Positions 24,152 through 33,157 are shown, counted from the first letter of the stretch. The stretch: 64,000 bases of DNA from Micromonospora sp. RP3T (GCF_003027925.1 NZ_PYPS01000009.1:121551-185550), one strand, 5' to 3'. Numbers and translations are program-made. Notes: generated by a model from the letters alone, not told the origin.

Positions 24152-24205
24152 GAGACCTCCGGCGAGGCGTGGGGCGCCGACGTCCACACCGAAACCGGAG
24201 GTCTC
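24152..24205. terminator. inverted repeat after the LmbU-like gene
   Basis: Arms GAGACCTCCGG and CCGGAGGTCTC (11 bp, perfect) with a 32-base loop, between the convergent LmbU-like and radical SAM genes. It is a likely terminator, though the loop is long. Confidence 0.5.
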
Positions 24206-24307
24206 AATACCCGCCGACGTTCACGGCCGGCGCCCGCAGCACGCCCGGTCGACGCGCTGCGCCGGCATTCAGCGGCTTTCCTGCGCCGCCGCATCCTGCT
24301 CGCGACG

Positions 24308-25336
24308 TCAGGACGCGACCGCTGCCGCGGGCCGCAAATCGTGGGTCCGGCACATCACGTCGAACGAGTCCGGTGTCGACCTCGCGTTGTCGACGTCGGC
24401 CAGAATCGCGGTCACCCGCTCGGTCAACTGCTCATCGCTGAGGTCAGGATGCAGCAGGTTGCCGAGGTCCTCCCGGTCACTCGGGCAGGTGGTCAGCCAC
24501 CCCTCCACGGAGTGTTTGATGCCGTAGATGCCCTCCTGGCAGTAACTGGCACAGCCTTCACACTTGGGCGCGCGCATCGTGGCGCTGTAGGAGTCCTTGA
24601 GGCGCACGCTGAAGCCGTTAGCGTCGTACCAGTAGAAGCGGCATCCGAACCGCTCCTGGATCTCCGGCTCGCCATAGCGGTCGGTCAGCAGTTCGAGGAC
24701 CTTGTCGGTAGGCAGGTAGTCCTCCTGCCACTCGGCCCGCCGGCTCGGTGAGTAGTAGAAGTCGAGCAGGCTCAGGTGCACTGGTGAGCGCGCGTCGGAC
24801 ACCAGGTCGGCGACAAAATCGATGGTCTGGTCCAAGACGTCACGGGTGCGACGCATCAGGACCGCGTTAAGAGCAAGGGGCACACGTTCGCTGATCGCCC
24901 ACTGGATCGATTCGGTCGCGTGGGCGTACGCGAAGCGGCGGCCGGTGATCTGCAGGACGTCGGATTGCCGCACGCTGTCCAGCGAGATCTTCAGCAGATC
25001 GATGTGCCGGCTCACCGCGTCGGCGATCTTCGGCAGGCGGGCGCCGTTGGTGGTCAACTCCACCCGTTCGTACATGGGGCGGACCGCCTCGATGATGTCA
25101 CCCAGGTCTGGGCGCAACGTCGGCTCGCCACCGGTGAACGAGATGCCGCCAATGCCGGCCGAAGCGATCGCCGCAGCGTTGCGCAAGTATTGCTCAGTGG
25201 TCAGTTGCTGTCCGGCGTACCTCGCCGGTACACGATTTTCCATCCCCTCTTCGACCGGGCAGTAACGGCAGACCAGATCGCATTTCGGCCAGACCGAAGC
25301 GCGCACGTAGACCGGGTCTTTCTGAGGTTTCTGCAT
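24308..25336 (-). CDS. radical SAM enzyme, MoaA-like
   Basis: A 342-residue radical SAM protein. The [4Fe-4S] motif is CDLVCRYC (Cys19, Cys23, Cys26), followed by ISFTGGEPTLRPDL (SAM-binding GGEP) and LLKISLDSVRQSDVLQITG, the segment typical of MoaA-type enzymes. The C-terminal region has further cysteines (CEGCASYC, then TTCPSDRED), suggesting an auxiliary iron-sulphur cluster as in twitch/SPASM proteins. ATG 25336 has GGGAGA six bases upstream; the frame extends into the promoter. The gene is convergent with the LmbU-like gene. A CGCCGGCG-core palindrome lies 140 bp upstream. The substrate is unknown; candidates include a cluster intermediate or one of the small peptides. Confidence 0.9.
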   Translation of the reverse strand: MQKPQKDPVYVRASVWPKCDLVCRYCPVEEGMENRVPARYAGQQLTTEQYLRNAAAIASAGIGGISFTGGEPTLRPDLGDIIEAVRPMYERVELTTNGARLPKIADAVSRHIDLLKISLDSVRQSDVLQITGRRFAYAHATESIQWAISERVPLALNAVLMRRTRDVLDQTIDFVADLVSDARSPVHLSLLDFYYSPSRRAEWQEDYLPTDKVLELLTDRYGEPEIQERFGCRFYWYDANGFSVRLKDSYSATMRAPKCEGCASYCQEGIYGIKHSVEGWLTTCPSDREDLGNLLHPDLSDEQLTERVTAILADVDNARSTPDSFDVMCRTHDLRPAAAVAS

Positions 25337-25449
25337 TCGTCTCTCCCAGCACTTGTGAAGAGGGTGATGAGCATGCGCCGAACACCCTTCCAAGGGGGTG
25401 GGCAATTGCCGGGCGCCGATTCCTATCCTGGGGCCTCGACGTGGTCGAC

Positions 25450-26328
25450 TCAAGGCGGGGGAGGTCCGAACCGATGTCCCGCCGGCGAGACGAATCCGGC
25501 GACCTGAACCGCGATCTGCGGAGCCACGAGCGGATGTATCAAGTGAGCCATGTCGGCGAGGGTGACGCGGCGGGAGGTAGGAATGGACGCGGTCAGAATG
25601 GCCGCACAGGGTGGCGGATTAACCGGGTCGCAGGACCCCTCCAGCACCAGTGTGGGCACCCGCACGCGGGCGAGTTCCGGGCGGCGGGCCAGTCTGCCGG
25701 GATCGGCACGGACGTGCGGGCCCAGTAGCGGTCCGGCCGGCCCTCGTGCGGCGGCGGCACGACGCTCCAGCCGGCGGTAGGCGTTCTCGGCGAAGGGCAA
25801 CCGCGGCCCGTTGAGCAGCCGCCACTGCTCAACTTTCCACTCCACCACCTCCGCAGGGTCGCGAGCCTCCGCCAGGCCTCGCCACACCCGGGCCAGCGCG
25901 GGCGACGGGCCCGGATGGTCGGACGGCCGAGCGCCGGGCATCGGCAGCGCCGCAGCGCAGAGCAGGACGGCCGAGGCCACGCGGTCGGCGGCGTCCAGCA
26001 GGAGAAGCTGGGTCAGCTGCGCGCCGAGCGACGTGCCGACCACGGTCGCGCGGGAGATGCCGAACGCGTCGAGCACGGCGACCGCGTCGGTGGCGAGGAC
26101 GGTCACCGGGTACGGGTCCCGGTCGAAGACCCGGGTCGAACGGCCGGTGTCGCGATGGTCGTAACGCAGGACCCGGTGATGGTGGGTGAGCTGCGACACC
26201 AGGCCGTCCGGCCAGCTCGACCCGGCGGCATTCGCCCCCGCGACCAGCAGCACGACGGGCCGGCCGGCCGGCCCGTCCAGCCGTGCGTACAACTGAATTC
26301 CGGGGGCGACGTCGACATATTTTTCCAT
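25450..26328 (-). CDS. alpha/beta hydrolase (esterase-type)
   Basis: A 292-residue alpha/beta hydrolase. The oxyanion and nucleophile elbows are readable: VVLLVAGANAAGSSW, and VVGTSLGAQL with Ser as nucleophile. The acid is probably in LEGSCDPVNPP and the catalytic His in DMAHLIHPL. Sequence style resembles the aclacinomycin methylesterase RdmC group and daunorubicin-type hydrolases, so ester or thioester cleavage in the cluster is plausible. ATG 26328 follows GAGGAG at ideal spacing; the long upstream extension of the frame is not coding. It is divergent from the glycosyltransferase across 104 bp, so the two probably share a control region. Confidence 0.85.
   Translation of the reverse strand: MEKYVDVAPGIQLYARLDGPAGRPVVLLVAGANAAGSSWPDGLVSQLTHHHRVLRYDHRDTGRSTRVFDRDPYPVTVLATDAVAVLDAFGISRATVVGTSLGAQLTQLLLLDAADRVASAVLLCAAALPMPGARPSDHPGPSPALARVWRGLAEARDPAEVVEWKVEQWRLLNGPRLPFAENAYRRLERRAAAARGPAGPLLGPHVRADPGRLARRPELARVRVPTLVLEGSCDPVNPPPCAAILTASIPTSRRVTLADMAHLIHPLVAPQIAVQVAGFVSPAGHRFGPPPP
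25476..25491. promoter_or_regulatory. CGCCGGCG-core palindrome upstream of radical SAM gene
   Basis: GTCCCGCCGGCGAGAC matches the perfect palindrome at 31233-31248 in 15 of 16 bases. It lies within the 3' end of the hydrolase gene, 140 bp upstream of the radical SAM start. It is a candidate site for the LmbU-like regulator. Confidence 0.45.
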
Positions 26329-26432
26329 TTCTCTCCTCGGTCGGGAATGGTTGTTCGTAGGGCATGCGGCGATACTGGACCGAAGATATCGAATTCCTCC
26401 GCCACGGCGAGCCGAACATCCGGGAGATTTCC

Positions 26433-27650
26433 ATGAGAAAGATCGCCGACGAGCGGGTCGGCCGGCACCTGCTTTTTGTGTGCCTTCCCGCAGACGGCCA
26501 TGTGAATCCGACACTGCCGTTCGCCGCCGAGCTGGTCCGTCGCGGCCATCGGGTCACCTACGCGACCAGTGATCGATTCGCCGCCGCAGTGACGGCAACC
26601 GGGGCAGAATTCCTGCCGATCGGGTTCGCGCTGCCGCCGGGCACTCCGACGGCGGACAGCGGACCGACTCGATACGTCGAAAGAATGCGCCTCTACGCCG
26701 ACCTCGTCGAGAACGGATACCAGGCGCTGTATCAGTGGGCCGTCGCGCACGGACCGGACAGCGTCTGTTACGACATGTCGACGCCGCCGGGCCGGATGAT
26801 TGCGGAGCGCCTCGGCCTGCCCGGGATCCGGATGTTGCCGACGATCGCCGGCAACGAGCACACCCGGGCACAGTTCCAGGCCGCCGGCATGAGCGGCCCG
26901 GAGCGCGCCGCACTGCGACCGGTCTGGCGGGACATGCGCCGCCTGGCAATGCAGCACGGCGTCAACACCGCCGCGGTGATGATGGCGGAGCCCACCCCCG
27001 GGTTGAACATCGTGTTCCTGCCTCGGGCCTTCCAGCCGGCCGGTGAGACCTTCGCCGACGATTTCGTGTTCGCCGGACCGAGCGCGATGCCCGCCGGCAC
27101 GGACGACGGCTGGCAACCACCGCCGGGCGAGGCGCCCCTGGTGCTGGTCGCGCTCGGCACCGCGTCGAACCGTCCGGAGGTGTACCGGGCCGCGCTGGGC
27201 GCGTTCGGCACCGCCGACTGGCGGGTGGTGCTGGCCGTCGGTGAGCATCTCGACGTCGCGGCTCTCGGGCCGATCCCCGAGGGCGTCGTCGTCGCGCCGG
27301 TGGTGCCCCAACCGGCCGTCCTGCGCCACGCGGATGTCTTCGTGTCGCACGGCGGGATGAACTCGGTCATGGAGTCCCTGCTGGCCGTGGTGCCCACCGT
27401 CGTCGTGCCCGAGCGCCCGGAGCAGAAGGCCAACGCGGCCCGGGTGGCGGAACTCGGCCTCGGTCGCCGGCTCACGGCGGGAGAACTCTCCGCGAGCGCG
27501 TTACGGGACGCCGCCACCGCCCTGCTCGGCGACTCCCCGGAGCGCGCCGCCGTACGCGGCTTCCGCGACCGGCACCTCCGCGGCGACGGGGCGATCGTCG
27601 CGGCCGACGCGGCCGAGGCCTTCCTCGCCCGACGTGCGGTCGCTGTCTGA
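26433..27650 (+). CDS. GT1 (macrolide-type) glycosyltransferase
   Basis: A 405-residue GT-B glycosyltransferase of the MGT/OleD-like group. The N-terminal acceptor domain starts HLLFVCLPADGHVNPTLPF, with the His in the catalytic-base position. The C-terminal donor domain contains VSHGGMNSVMESLLAVVPTV and VPERPEQKANAARVAELGLG, the nucleotide-sugar signature. It should transfer a sugar from an NDP donor to the cluster product or shield it by glycosylation. ATG 26433 has GGGAG six bases upstream; the frame is open from 26364 without a ribosome site. No sugar-biosynthesis genes are nearby, so a common donor such as UDP-glucose is likely. It is convergent with the exporter genes, 12 bp apart. Confidence 0.92.
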   Translation: MRKIADERVGRHLLFVCLPADGHVNPTLPFAAELVRRGHRVTYATSDRFAAAVTATGAEFLPIGFALPPGTPTADSGPTRYVERMRLYADLVENGYQALYQWAVAHGPDSVCYDMSTPPGRMIAERLGLPGIRMLPTIAGNEHTRAQFQAAGMSGPERAALRPVWRDMRRLAMQHGVNTAAVMMAEPTPGLNIVFLPRAFQPAGETFADDFVFAGPSAMPAGTDDGWQPPPGEAPLVLVALGTASNRPEVYRAALGAFGTADWRVVLAVGEHLDVAALGPIPEGVVVAPVVPQPAVLRHADVFVSHGGMNSVMESLLAVVPTVVVPERPEQKANAARVAELGLGRRLTAGELSASALRDAATALLGDSPERAAVRGFRDRHLRGDGAIVAADAAEAFLARRAVAV

Positions 27651-27662
27651 GCCACCCCTGCC

Positions 27663-29411
27663 TCATCCGTCCGTACGCTGCGCGCGGTGCAGCCGCGCAT
27701 AGGCGCCGTCAAGGGCGAGCAGGCCGGCGTGGTCGCCACTTTCGACGATCCGGCCCTCGTCCAGCACGGCGATCCGGTCCGCGTCACGGATGGTGGCGAG
27801 TCGGTGCGCGACGATGACCGCGGTGCGCTGGTGCGTCAGCCGCCTGATGGCCTGCCGGACGAGGCGCTCCGTATGCGAGTCGACCGCACTGGTCGCCTCG
27901 TCCAGCACCAGCACCGCGGGATCGCGGAGGAAGGCCCGGGCGATGGTGACCAGCTGCCGCTCACCGGTGCTCAGATAGCCGCCGTCCTCGATTACCGTGT
28001 CGTAGCCGTCCGGCAGCGCGCGGATGATGTCGTCGACGTGGGCTGCGCGCGCTGCCGCCTCGATCTGCTGGCGAGTCGCGTCGAGCTGCCCGTACGCGAT
28101 GTTCTCGGCCACCGTGCCGTGCCGTAGCCAGACGTCCTGCGGCACCAGCGCCACCACCGACCGCACCTGCTCGCGGGGCAGCGCACGCAGGTCCGCCCCG
28201 TCCAGGCGGATCGTTCCGTGGTCCGGGTCGTAGAAGCGGAGCAGCAGGTTGACCAGCGTCGACTTTCCGCCGCCGCTGGGGCCGACCATCGCCAGCGTCT
28301 CGCCGGGCGCGACCGTCAGGTTCAGCTCGCGGAGCACCGGGGTCGCCGGGTCGTACCCGAAGCGAATCCGGTCGAAGACCAGCTGACCGGCCGGCCGGGT
28401 CCGCTGGACCGCGACGCTGGGCCGGCTGTCCAGCTCGGGCGCGTCGAGCAGTTCGAAGATGCGGTCGAGGGACACCAGGCCCGACCGGATCACCGCGTTG
28501 AGCGTGGCGAGCTGGGTAAGCGGTCCGTTGAACTGGCGGGAGTATTGCAGGAACGCCTGGACCTCGCCGATCGTCACGGCACCGGCCGCGACGCGTGCGA
28601 CGCCCACCACTGCGATCAGGACGAAGCCCAGGTTGGACAGCAGGGTCATGGCAGGTGTCACCAGTCCGCTGGTGGTCTGGGCCCGGAGCCCGTCGGCCCG
28701 GAGCCGGTCGTTGAGGCGCCGGAAGCCGCGCAGCGCCTCGCCCTGCTGCTGGAACGCCACGACGGTGGCGTGGCCGGTGTACATCTCGGCCACGTGTGCG
28801 TGCAGGTCACCTGAGGCGGCCCAGCGTGCGCCGAACCGCTCCTGGGCCCGTCTGCTGAGCGCGATGTTCAGGACGACCAGGACCAGCACCGTGGCCGTGA
28901 TGACCGATGCGAGCAGCGGCGAGATGATGATCATCATGGTCAACAACCCTGCGCAGAGCAGCACCGAGTTGGTGATCTGGCTGATCGTCTGCTGCAGGGT
29001 CGCCGCGGCGTTGTCGACGTCGTTGGTGGCGCGGCTCAGCATCTCACCGCGTGGCTGCCGGTCGAAGTATCTGATCGGCAGGCGGTTCACCTTCGCGGCC
29101 AGATCGGTTCGCAGCCGGAGCACGGTTTGCTGGATGAGCCGACTGGTGACCCGGCCCTGCAACGCCCAGCAGGCCGCCGAGAGCACATAGGTGGCCGCCG
29201 CGAGCAGCAGCACGCGGGCGAGTGCGGAGAACGGGACGCCCCGGTCGCTCGTCACGCCCGCGACGATCAGGTCGGTGGCGCGGCCGAGCAGGGCAGGGCC
29301 GAGCACGTTGAGCGTCACGCTGGTCAGCCCGAGCAGGAACAGGCCGACGAACAACCGGCGGTGGGCACCCAGGCGAGCGGTCAGTCGCCGTGCCGAGTCC
29401 GAGCGCTTCAC
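27663..29411 (-). CDS. ABC exporter half-transporter (catalytic subunit)
   Basis: A 582-residue type IV ABC half-transporter with an N-terminal six-helix membrane domain (LFVGLFLLGLTSVTLNVLGP onward) and a C-terminal ATPase. Walker A is GPSGGGKST, the signature is LSTGERQ, and Walker B is AVLVLDEAT with the catalytic Glu intact. It starts with a GTG at 29411 overlapping the previous stop as GTGA, so it is coupled to the upstream half-transporter. The partner has a non-catalytic Walker B, so the two most likely form a heterodimer with one hydrolytic site. Expected role: export of the cluster product or self-protection. Confidence 0.92.
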   Translation of the reverse strand: MKRSDSARRLTARLGAHRRLFVGLFLLGLTSVTLNVLGPALLGRATDLIVAGVTSDRGVPFSALARVLLLAAATYVLSAACWALQGRVTSRLIQQTVLRLRTDLAAKVNRLPIRYFDRQPRGEMLSRATNDVDNAAATLQQTISQITNSVLLCAGLLTMMIIISPLLASVITATVLVLVVLNIALSRRAQERFGARWAASGDLHAHVAEMYTGHATVVAFQQQGEALRGFRRLNDRLRADGLRAQTTSGLVTPAMTLLSNLGFVLIAVVGVARVAAGAVTIGEVQAFLQYSRQFNGPLTQLATLNAVIRSGLVSLDRIFELLDAPELDSRPSVAVQRTRPAGQLVFDRIRFGYDPATPVLRELNLTVAPGETLAMVGPSGGGKSTLVNLLLRFYDPDHGTIRLDGADLRALPREQVRSVVALVPQDVWLRHGTVAENIAYGQLDATRQQIEAAARAAHVDDIIRALPDGYDTVIEDGGYLSTGERQLVTIARAFLRDPAVLVLDEATSAVDSHTERLVRQAIRRLTHQRTAVIVAHRLATIRDADRIAVLDEGRIVESGDHAGLLALDGAYARLHRAQRTDG

Positions 29412-31153
29412 GCGGGTATGTCCATGACGTCGTCGTGGCTGGGCTCGGCCGCCACGATGTCGCGGTAGATGGCGTTGCCGGCCAGCAGCTCGGCGGGTGT
29501 CCCGAGGCCGACGATCCGCCCGGCGTCCAGCACGACGACGCGGTCGGCGTGCCGGATCACCTCGGCACGTTGGGTCACCACGATCCTGGTGGCGTTCGCG
29601 TGCGCCAGTGCCAGCGCCCGTTCCACCGCTGTCGCGGTGGTGTGGTCCAGCGCTGAGGTGACATCGTCGAGCAGATAGATGTCGGGGCGGCGGACCAGCG
29701 CGCGGGCGATGGCCAGTCGTTGCCGCTGGCCGCCGGAGAGGTTGGCGCCGCCGGGCCTCACCTCGGCCCGCAACCCACCGGGCAGCCGTTCGACGAACTC
29801 CCGCGCCTGCGCCACGTCGAGCGCCTCCCAGAGGTCCGCGTCGGTGGCCCCGGTGCGGCCCTGGCGCAGGTTCGTCGCGACGGTCCCGGAGAACAGCATC
29901 GGCCGCTGCGGTACGAGTGCCACCGCGCGCGACAGGACCGTGGGGTTGAGCTGCCGGACGTCGGAGCCGCCGACCAGCACCGCCCCGCTGGTGCTGTCCG
30001 CCAGACGCGCCACCAGGTGCAGCAACGTCGACTTGCCGCTTCCGGTCGCGCCGATCACCGCGACCTGCTCGCCGGGCCGGATGGTCAGGGTGACGTCCAC
30101 GAGCACCGGCCGGGCCGCGCCCGGGTAGCCGAAACGGAGGGCACGCGTCTCGACCGAGCCAGGGGTGGGTTGCGCGGTCCGTGGCCGGGCCGGCGCGACG
30201 ACGTCGGGCCGCTCGGCAAGCACCTCGCCGATCCGGACGGCGCACACCTCGGCGCGCGGAAGCGTGGTGAATAGGAAGCTGAGCGTCGTGATCGAGCTCA
30301 GCACCAGGGCCAGATAGCTGATGAAGGCGATCAGCTCACCGATCCCCAGGGAGCCCTGGGCGATCCGGCCCGCGCCGAGCCAGACGGTGACGGCGCTCAG
30401 CAGGTTCACCAGGAGAGAACCCGCCGGGAGCACCAGTGTGGACAGCCGGCCCGCGCGCAGGGCGACCCCGGCGAGCTCGGCCCCGGACCGCTGCAGGCGT
30501 TGCTCCTCGTGCGACTCGGCGCCGAACGCCCGGACGACGCGTACGCCGGTGATCTGCTCGTCGAACAGCCGGTCGATGACATCGATGCGACCCTGCACCA
30601 CCGAGGTGAGGGGCCGCATGGCGCGGAGCACGCCGGTGGTCAGCAGCATCAGCGCCGGGATCGCGGCCAGCAGGATCACGGTGAACTGCACGTCGCGGAA
30701 GGCGGCGAGCACGATGCCGCCGACGCAGATCATCGGCACCGGCACCGCGACCGCGAGCAGCATCTGCAGCAGTTGCTGCACCTGCTGGACGTCGTTGATG
30801 GTGCGTACCGTCAACGAGGACGTCCCGAAGCGGGCCACCTGCGCGATGCTCAGCCGCTGGGCGGCGACGAAGACCTCCTCCCGCAGGTCCCGCCCGATCG
30901 CCTCGGCGATCGTGGTGGCCGTCCGTACGGCGACAGCGGCCGCGAGCGCCTGGACGACGGCCATGCCCAGCATCACCGCCCCGGTCACCGCGATCCGTCC
31001 GCGGTCCCCGAACGCCAGGCCATCGTCGACCAGGCGGGCGGTCAGCAGAGGCAGCCACAGGGCGGCTGCCGCCTGCACGAGATGGGACGCCATCACCACA
31101 CTGGTGCGGCCCCAATGGTCACCGAGGCGGCGCAATATTGTGCCGATGCGCAT
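29408..31153 (-). CDS. ABC exporter half-transporter (degenerate-site subunit)
   Basis: A 581-residue ABC half-transporter: membrane domain then ATPase. Walker A is GATGSGKST and the signature is LSGGQRQ, but Walker B reads IYLLDDVTS. The catalytic Glu is replaced by Asp, as in the degenerate-site partner of heterodimeric exporters. The start is placed at ATG 31153 (MRIGTILRRLGDHWG); an in-frame ATG at 31186 and open frame further upstream exist without ribosome sites. It is the first gene of the exporter operon and is divergent from the biosynthetic operon; the 172-bp gap holds the 16-bp palindrome at 31233-31248. Confidence 0.92.
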   Translation of the reverse strand: MRIGTILRRLGDHWGRTSVVMASHLVQAAAALWLPLLTARLVDDGLAFGDRGRIAVTGAVMLGMAVVQALAAAVAVRTATTIAEAIGRDLREEVFVAAQRLSIAQVARFGTSSLTVRTINDVQQVQQLLQMLLAVAVPVPMICVGGIVLAAFRDVQFTVILLAAIPALMLLTTGVLRAMRPLTSVVQGRIDVIDRLFDEQITGVRVVRAFGAESHEEQRLQRSGAELAGVALRAGRLSTLVLPAGSLLVNLLSAVTVWLGAGRIAQGSLGIGELIAFISYLALVLSSITTLSFLFTTLPRAEVCAVRIGEVLAERPDVVAPARPRTAQPTPGSVETRALRFGYPGAARPVLVDVTLTIRPGEQVAVIGATGSGKSTLLHLVARLADSTSGAVLVGGSDVRQLNPTVLSRAVALVPQRPMLFSGTVATNLRQGRTGATDADLWEALDVAQAREFVERLPGGLRAEVRPGGANLSGGQRQRLAIARALVRRPDIYLLDDVTSALDHTTATAVERALALAHANATRIVVTQRAEVIRHADRVVVLDAGRIVGLGTPAELLAGNAIYRDIVAAEPSHDDVMDIPA

Positions 31154-31232
31154 AGCGGCGACACTACCCGCAGTCTGTTCGACCATGCCGTTCGCCGATG
31201 GCCACGGATGCGGAAACTTTGACGATCGTCTC

Positions 31233-31248
31233 GTCTCGCCGGCGAGAC
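31233..31248. promoter_or_regulatory. perfect 16-bp palindrome in the exporter/biosynthesis divergent promoter
   Basis: GTCTCGCCGGCGAGAC, a perfect palindrome with the CGCCGGCG core reported for LmbU. A TTGACG hexamer at 31219-31224 on the plus strand could be a -35 element directly before it, so a bound protein could touch RNA polymerase. A near-identical copy lies upstream of the radical SAM gene. Confidence 0.6.
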
Positions 31249-31325
31249 AGGACGTGTGCAGAATGGCGAAAGGTGCGCCACAGTGGTGCGAGATCTCCCG
31301 ATGACCGGAGAGAGCGAGCCTTGGA

Positions 31326-32102
31326 ATGATTACCGAACCCTCACCTGCCCCCGAATCGATGCGTATGAGGCGGTCGGCGCTGGACCGGATGGCGGTCTCC
31401 GGCACGGCAGTGAAATTGCCAGCATTTACCGACATCACGGTGCGGATCTCTGGTTACGGCGGTGATGTCACCGCTCCCGAACTGGTCAGCGCCGTGGTGG
31501 ATCGGCTGCTGCGTCCGGCGGAGCGGCCAGCCGCCGGTGCCGCCGTGGTCGACGGTCTGCCCATGGCGGACGTCGCCGAAGGCCGCCGACTGCACCGTTT
31601 TCTGTTTTCCGCAGTGTGGGAAAAATTCGTCACCCGATGCGACGAGCTAAGTTCTTCCGCTACGCCGATTGTCAAGGAATCAGTGACCCGCGATGGTGTA
31701 ATTCCGCCGGAGCAGTACGGCAGCCGCTGGAGCTTCAAGGCACTGCATACGGACCGTGATGCGATGCTCTTCTCGCACTTGTACGGTCCGGTCCGCGGGT
31801 TCGTCGGCGGCGAGTTTCTGCTGGTCGACGCGCGGGCCCTCATGCAGGCGCGAGAGCTGTCCTTCGACGATGCGTTCGAGTGGTCCGTCGAGCCCACACC
31901 CGGCAGCAAGCCGGTGCTGCGCGCGGAGTACGGCGACGCGGCGACACGTGAGTTCGGCATCAACCTGGGAGCTCCCGCACCGGGCCAGGTGTTCTTCGTC
32001 AACAACACCTACGGCGCCGGCATCCTGCACGGTGTCACCCCGGTGATCGCCGACGACCCGGGCCGCATGGTGCGCGAGTACCACCGATGCAGCGCGCGGT
32101 GA
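31326..32102 (+). CDS. Fe(II)/2-oxoglutarate-dependent dioxygenase-like protein
   Basis: A 258-residue protein with a plausible double-stranded beta-helix metal site: HTD at His141-Asp143, then His235 in GILHGVTPV and a possible 2-oxoglutarate-binding Arg250 in VREYHR. The order HxD...H...R and the spacing of about 95 residues fit non-haem Fe(II) oxygenases. The N-terminal 130 residues are not recognisable. It is the first gene of the long operon, with a weak ribosome site at ATG 31326. The next gene overlaps its stop codon (GTGA). If active, it would hydroxylate, desaturate or cyclise an intermediate. The family call rests on motif pattern, not on strong overall similarity. Confidence 0.6.
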   Translation: MITEPSPAPESMRMRRSALDRMAVSGTAVKLPAFTDITVRISGYGGDVTAPELVSAVVDRLLRPAERPAAGAAVVDGLPMADVAEGRRLHRFLFSAVWEKFVTRCDELSSSATPIVKESVTRDGVIPPEQYGSRWSFKALHTDRDAMLFSHLYGPVRGFVGGEFLLVDARALMQARELSFDDAFEWSVEPTPGSKPVLRAEYGDAATREFGINLGAPAPGQVFFVNNTYGAGILHGVTPVIADDPGRMVREYHRCSAR

Positions 32103-33157
32103 CGGCCGTGAGCACAGCGACGGCCGCCGTACGGCGTACCCGGATAGTCGCAACCATCGGCGCAGCCAGCGCCGACCCCGCGTGCCTCGCCGCGCTGATC
32201 AGGGCGGGCGTGGACGTGGTGCGGCTCAGCATGGTCAACGGCAGCCGCGAACGGCACCTCGCCACGGTCCGTACCGTGCGGGCGGAAGCCGACCGGCAGG
32301 GCCGGACGGTCAGCGTCCTCGCGGACCTGCAGGGCCGCAAGAACCGGATTGGCCGCCTGCGTGACGGGGCGGCGCGGTGGGAGCCGGGCGAGAAGGTGGT
32401 CCTGGCCGCAGCGCCGGGCGATCTCGATTGGCACCGCACCTGGCTCATCCACGGCTGGCGAGCGGTGCCGCAGGCGGGCTCGCACGTGCTGATCGACGAC
32501 GGTGCCGTGGTGCTGCGGGTGGAGGAGGCCGACGACAGCACCATGACCTGCACGGTCACGCAGGGTGGCACGGTGACCGACGGGCGCGGGGTGACCCTGC
32601 CGGGCCGGCAGCCGATTCCGGTGGGGCTGACCCCGCGGGACCGCGACGATGCCGCCTTCGCCCGTCACCTGGGGGCGGACATGATCGCGCTGTCCTTCAC
32701 CGCCCATCCGTCCGACCGGGAGGCGCTGCACCGGATCGCGCCGGAAGCGGCGTTGATCGCCAAGATCGAACATCCGGATGCGGTACGCGCGCTCCCGCCG
32801 CTCATCGATGCCTTCGACGGGCTGATGGTGGCCCGGGGGGACCTGGCCCTGGAGATCCCGTTCGAGGACGTGCCGGTGGTGCAGAAGCAGGTCACCGCGA
32901 GCTGCGCGGCCCGCGGACGTAGCTCGATGGTGGCCACTCAACTGCTGCACTCCATGCGGACCGCGGCCAGTCCCACCCGCGCCGAAGTCGCCGACATCTT
33001 CAACGCCGTACTCGACGGTGCCGACTACTTGGTGCTGGCGGGCGAGACCGGATTCGGCCGCCGCCCGGTCGACGTGGTGGACGTCTGCCGACGGGTGATC
33101 GAACGCGCCGAACGCCACCGGACCGAACAGATGGAGAGGGAGACCCATGCCCGATAG
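32099..33157 (+). CDS. pyruvate kinase-like protein lacking the C-terminal domain
   Basis: A 352-residue homologue of the pyruvate kinase barrel. Clear matches are TRIVATIGAAS, AKIEHPDAV (catalytic Lys and metal Glu), GLMVARGDLALEIPFEDVP (metal Asp) and MVATQLLHSM. The usual C-terminal allosteric domain (about 120 residues) is absent. The strand that normally reads RLNFSHG is RLSMVNG, and the DTKGPEIR strand is DLQGRKNRIG, so three of the four usual potassium ligands appear replaced. It may therefore use another enol-phosphate or keto acid, or work in a different direction. GTG 32099 overlaps the previous stop; GTG 32108 and ATG 32087 are alternatives. A primary glycolytic role is unlikely given its position in the cluster. 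Confidence 0.75.
   Translation: MTAVSTATAAVRRTRIVATIGAASADPACLAALIRAGVDVVRLSMVNGSRERHLATVRTVRAEADRQGRTVSVLADLQGRKNRIGRLRDGAARWEPGEKVVLAAAPGDLDWHRTWLIHGWRAVPQAGSHVLIDDGAVVLRVEEADDSTMTCTVTQGGTVTDGRGVTLPGRQPIPVGLTPRDRDDAAFARHLGADMIALSFTAHPSDREALHRIAPEAALIAKIEHPDAVRALPPLIDAFDGLMVARGDLALEIPFEDVPVVQKQVTASCAARGRSSMVATQLLHSMRTAASPTRAEVADIFNAVLDGADYLVLAGETGFGRRPVDVVDVCRRVIERAERHRTEQMERETHAR

Noticed and set aside
27663..30245. 860-codon minus-strand frame suggesting one large ABC fusion
   Set aside because: The part upstream of 29411 is the wrong-frame reading of the first half-transporter; two separate overlapping genes explain the sequence.
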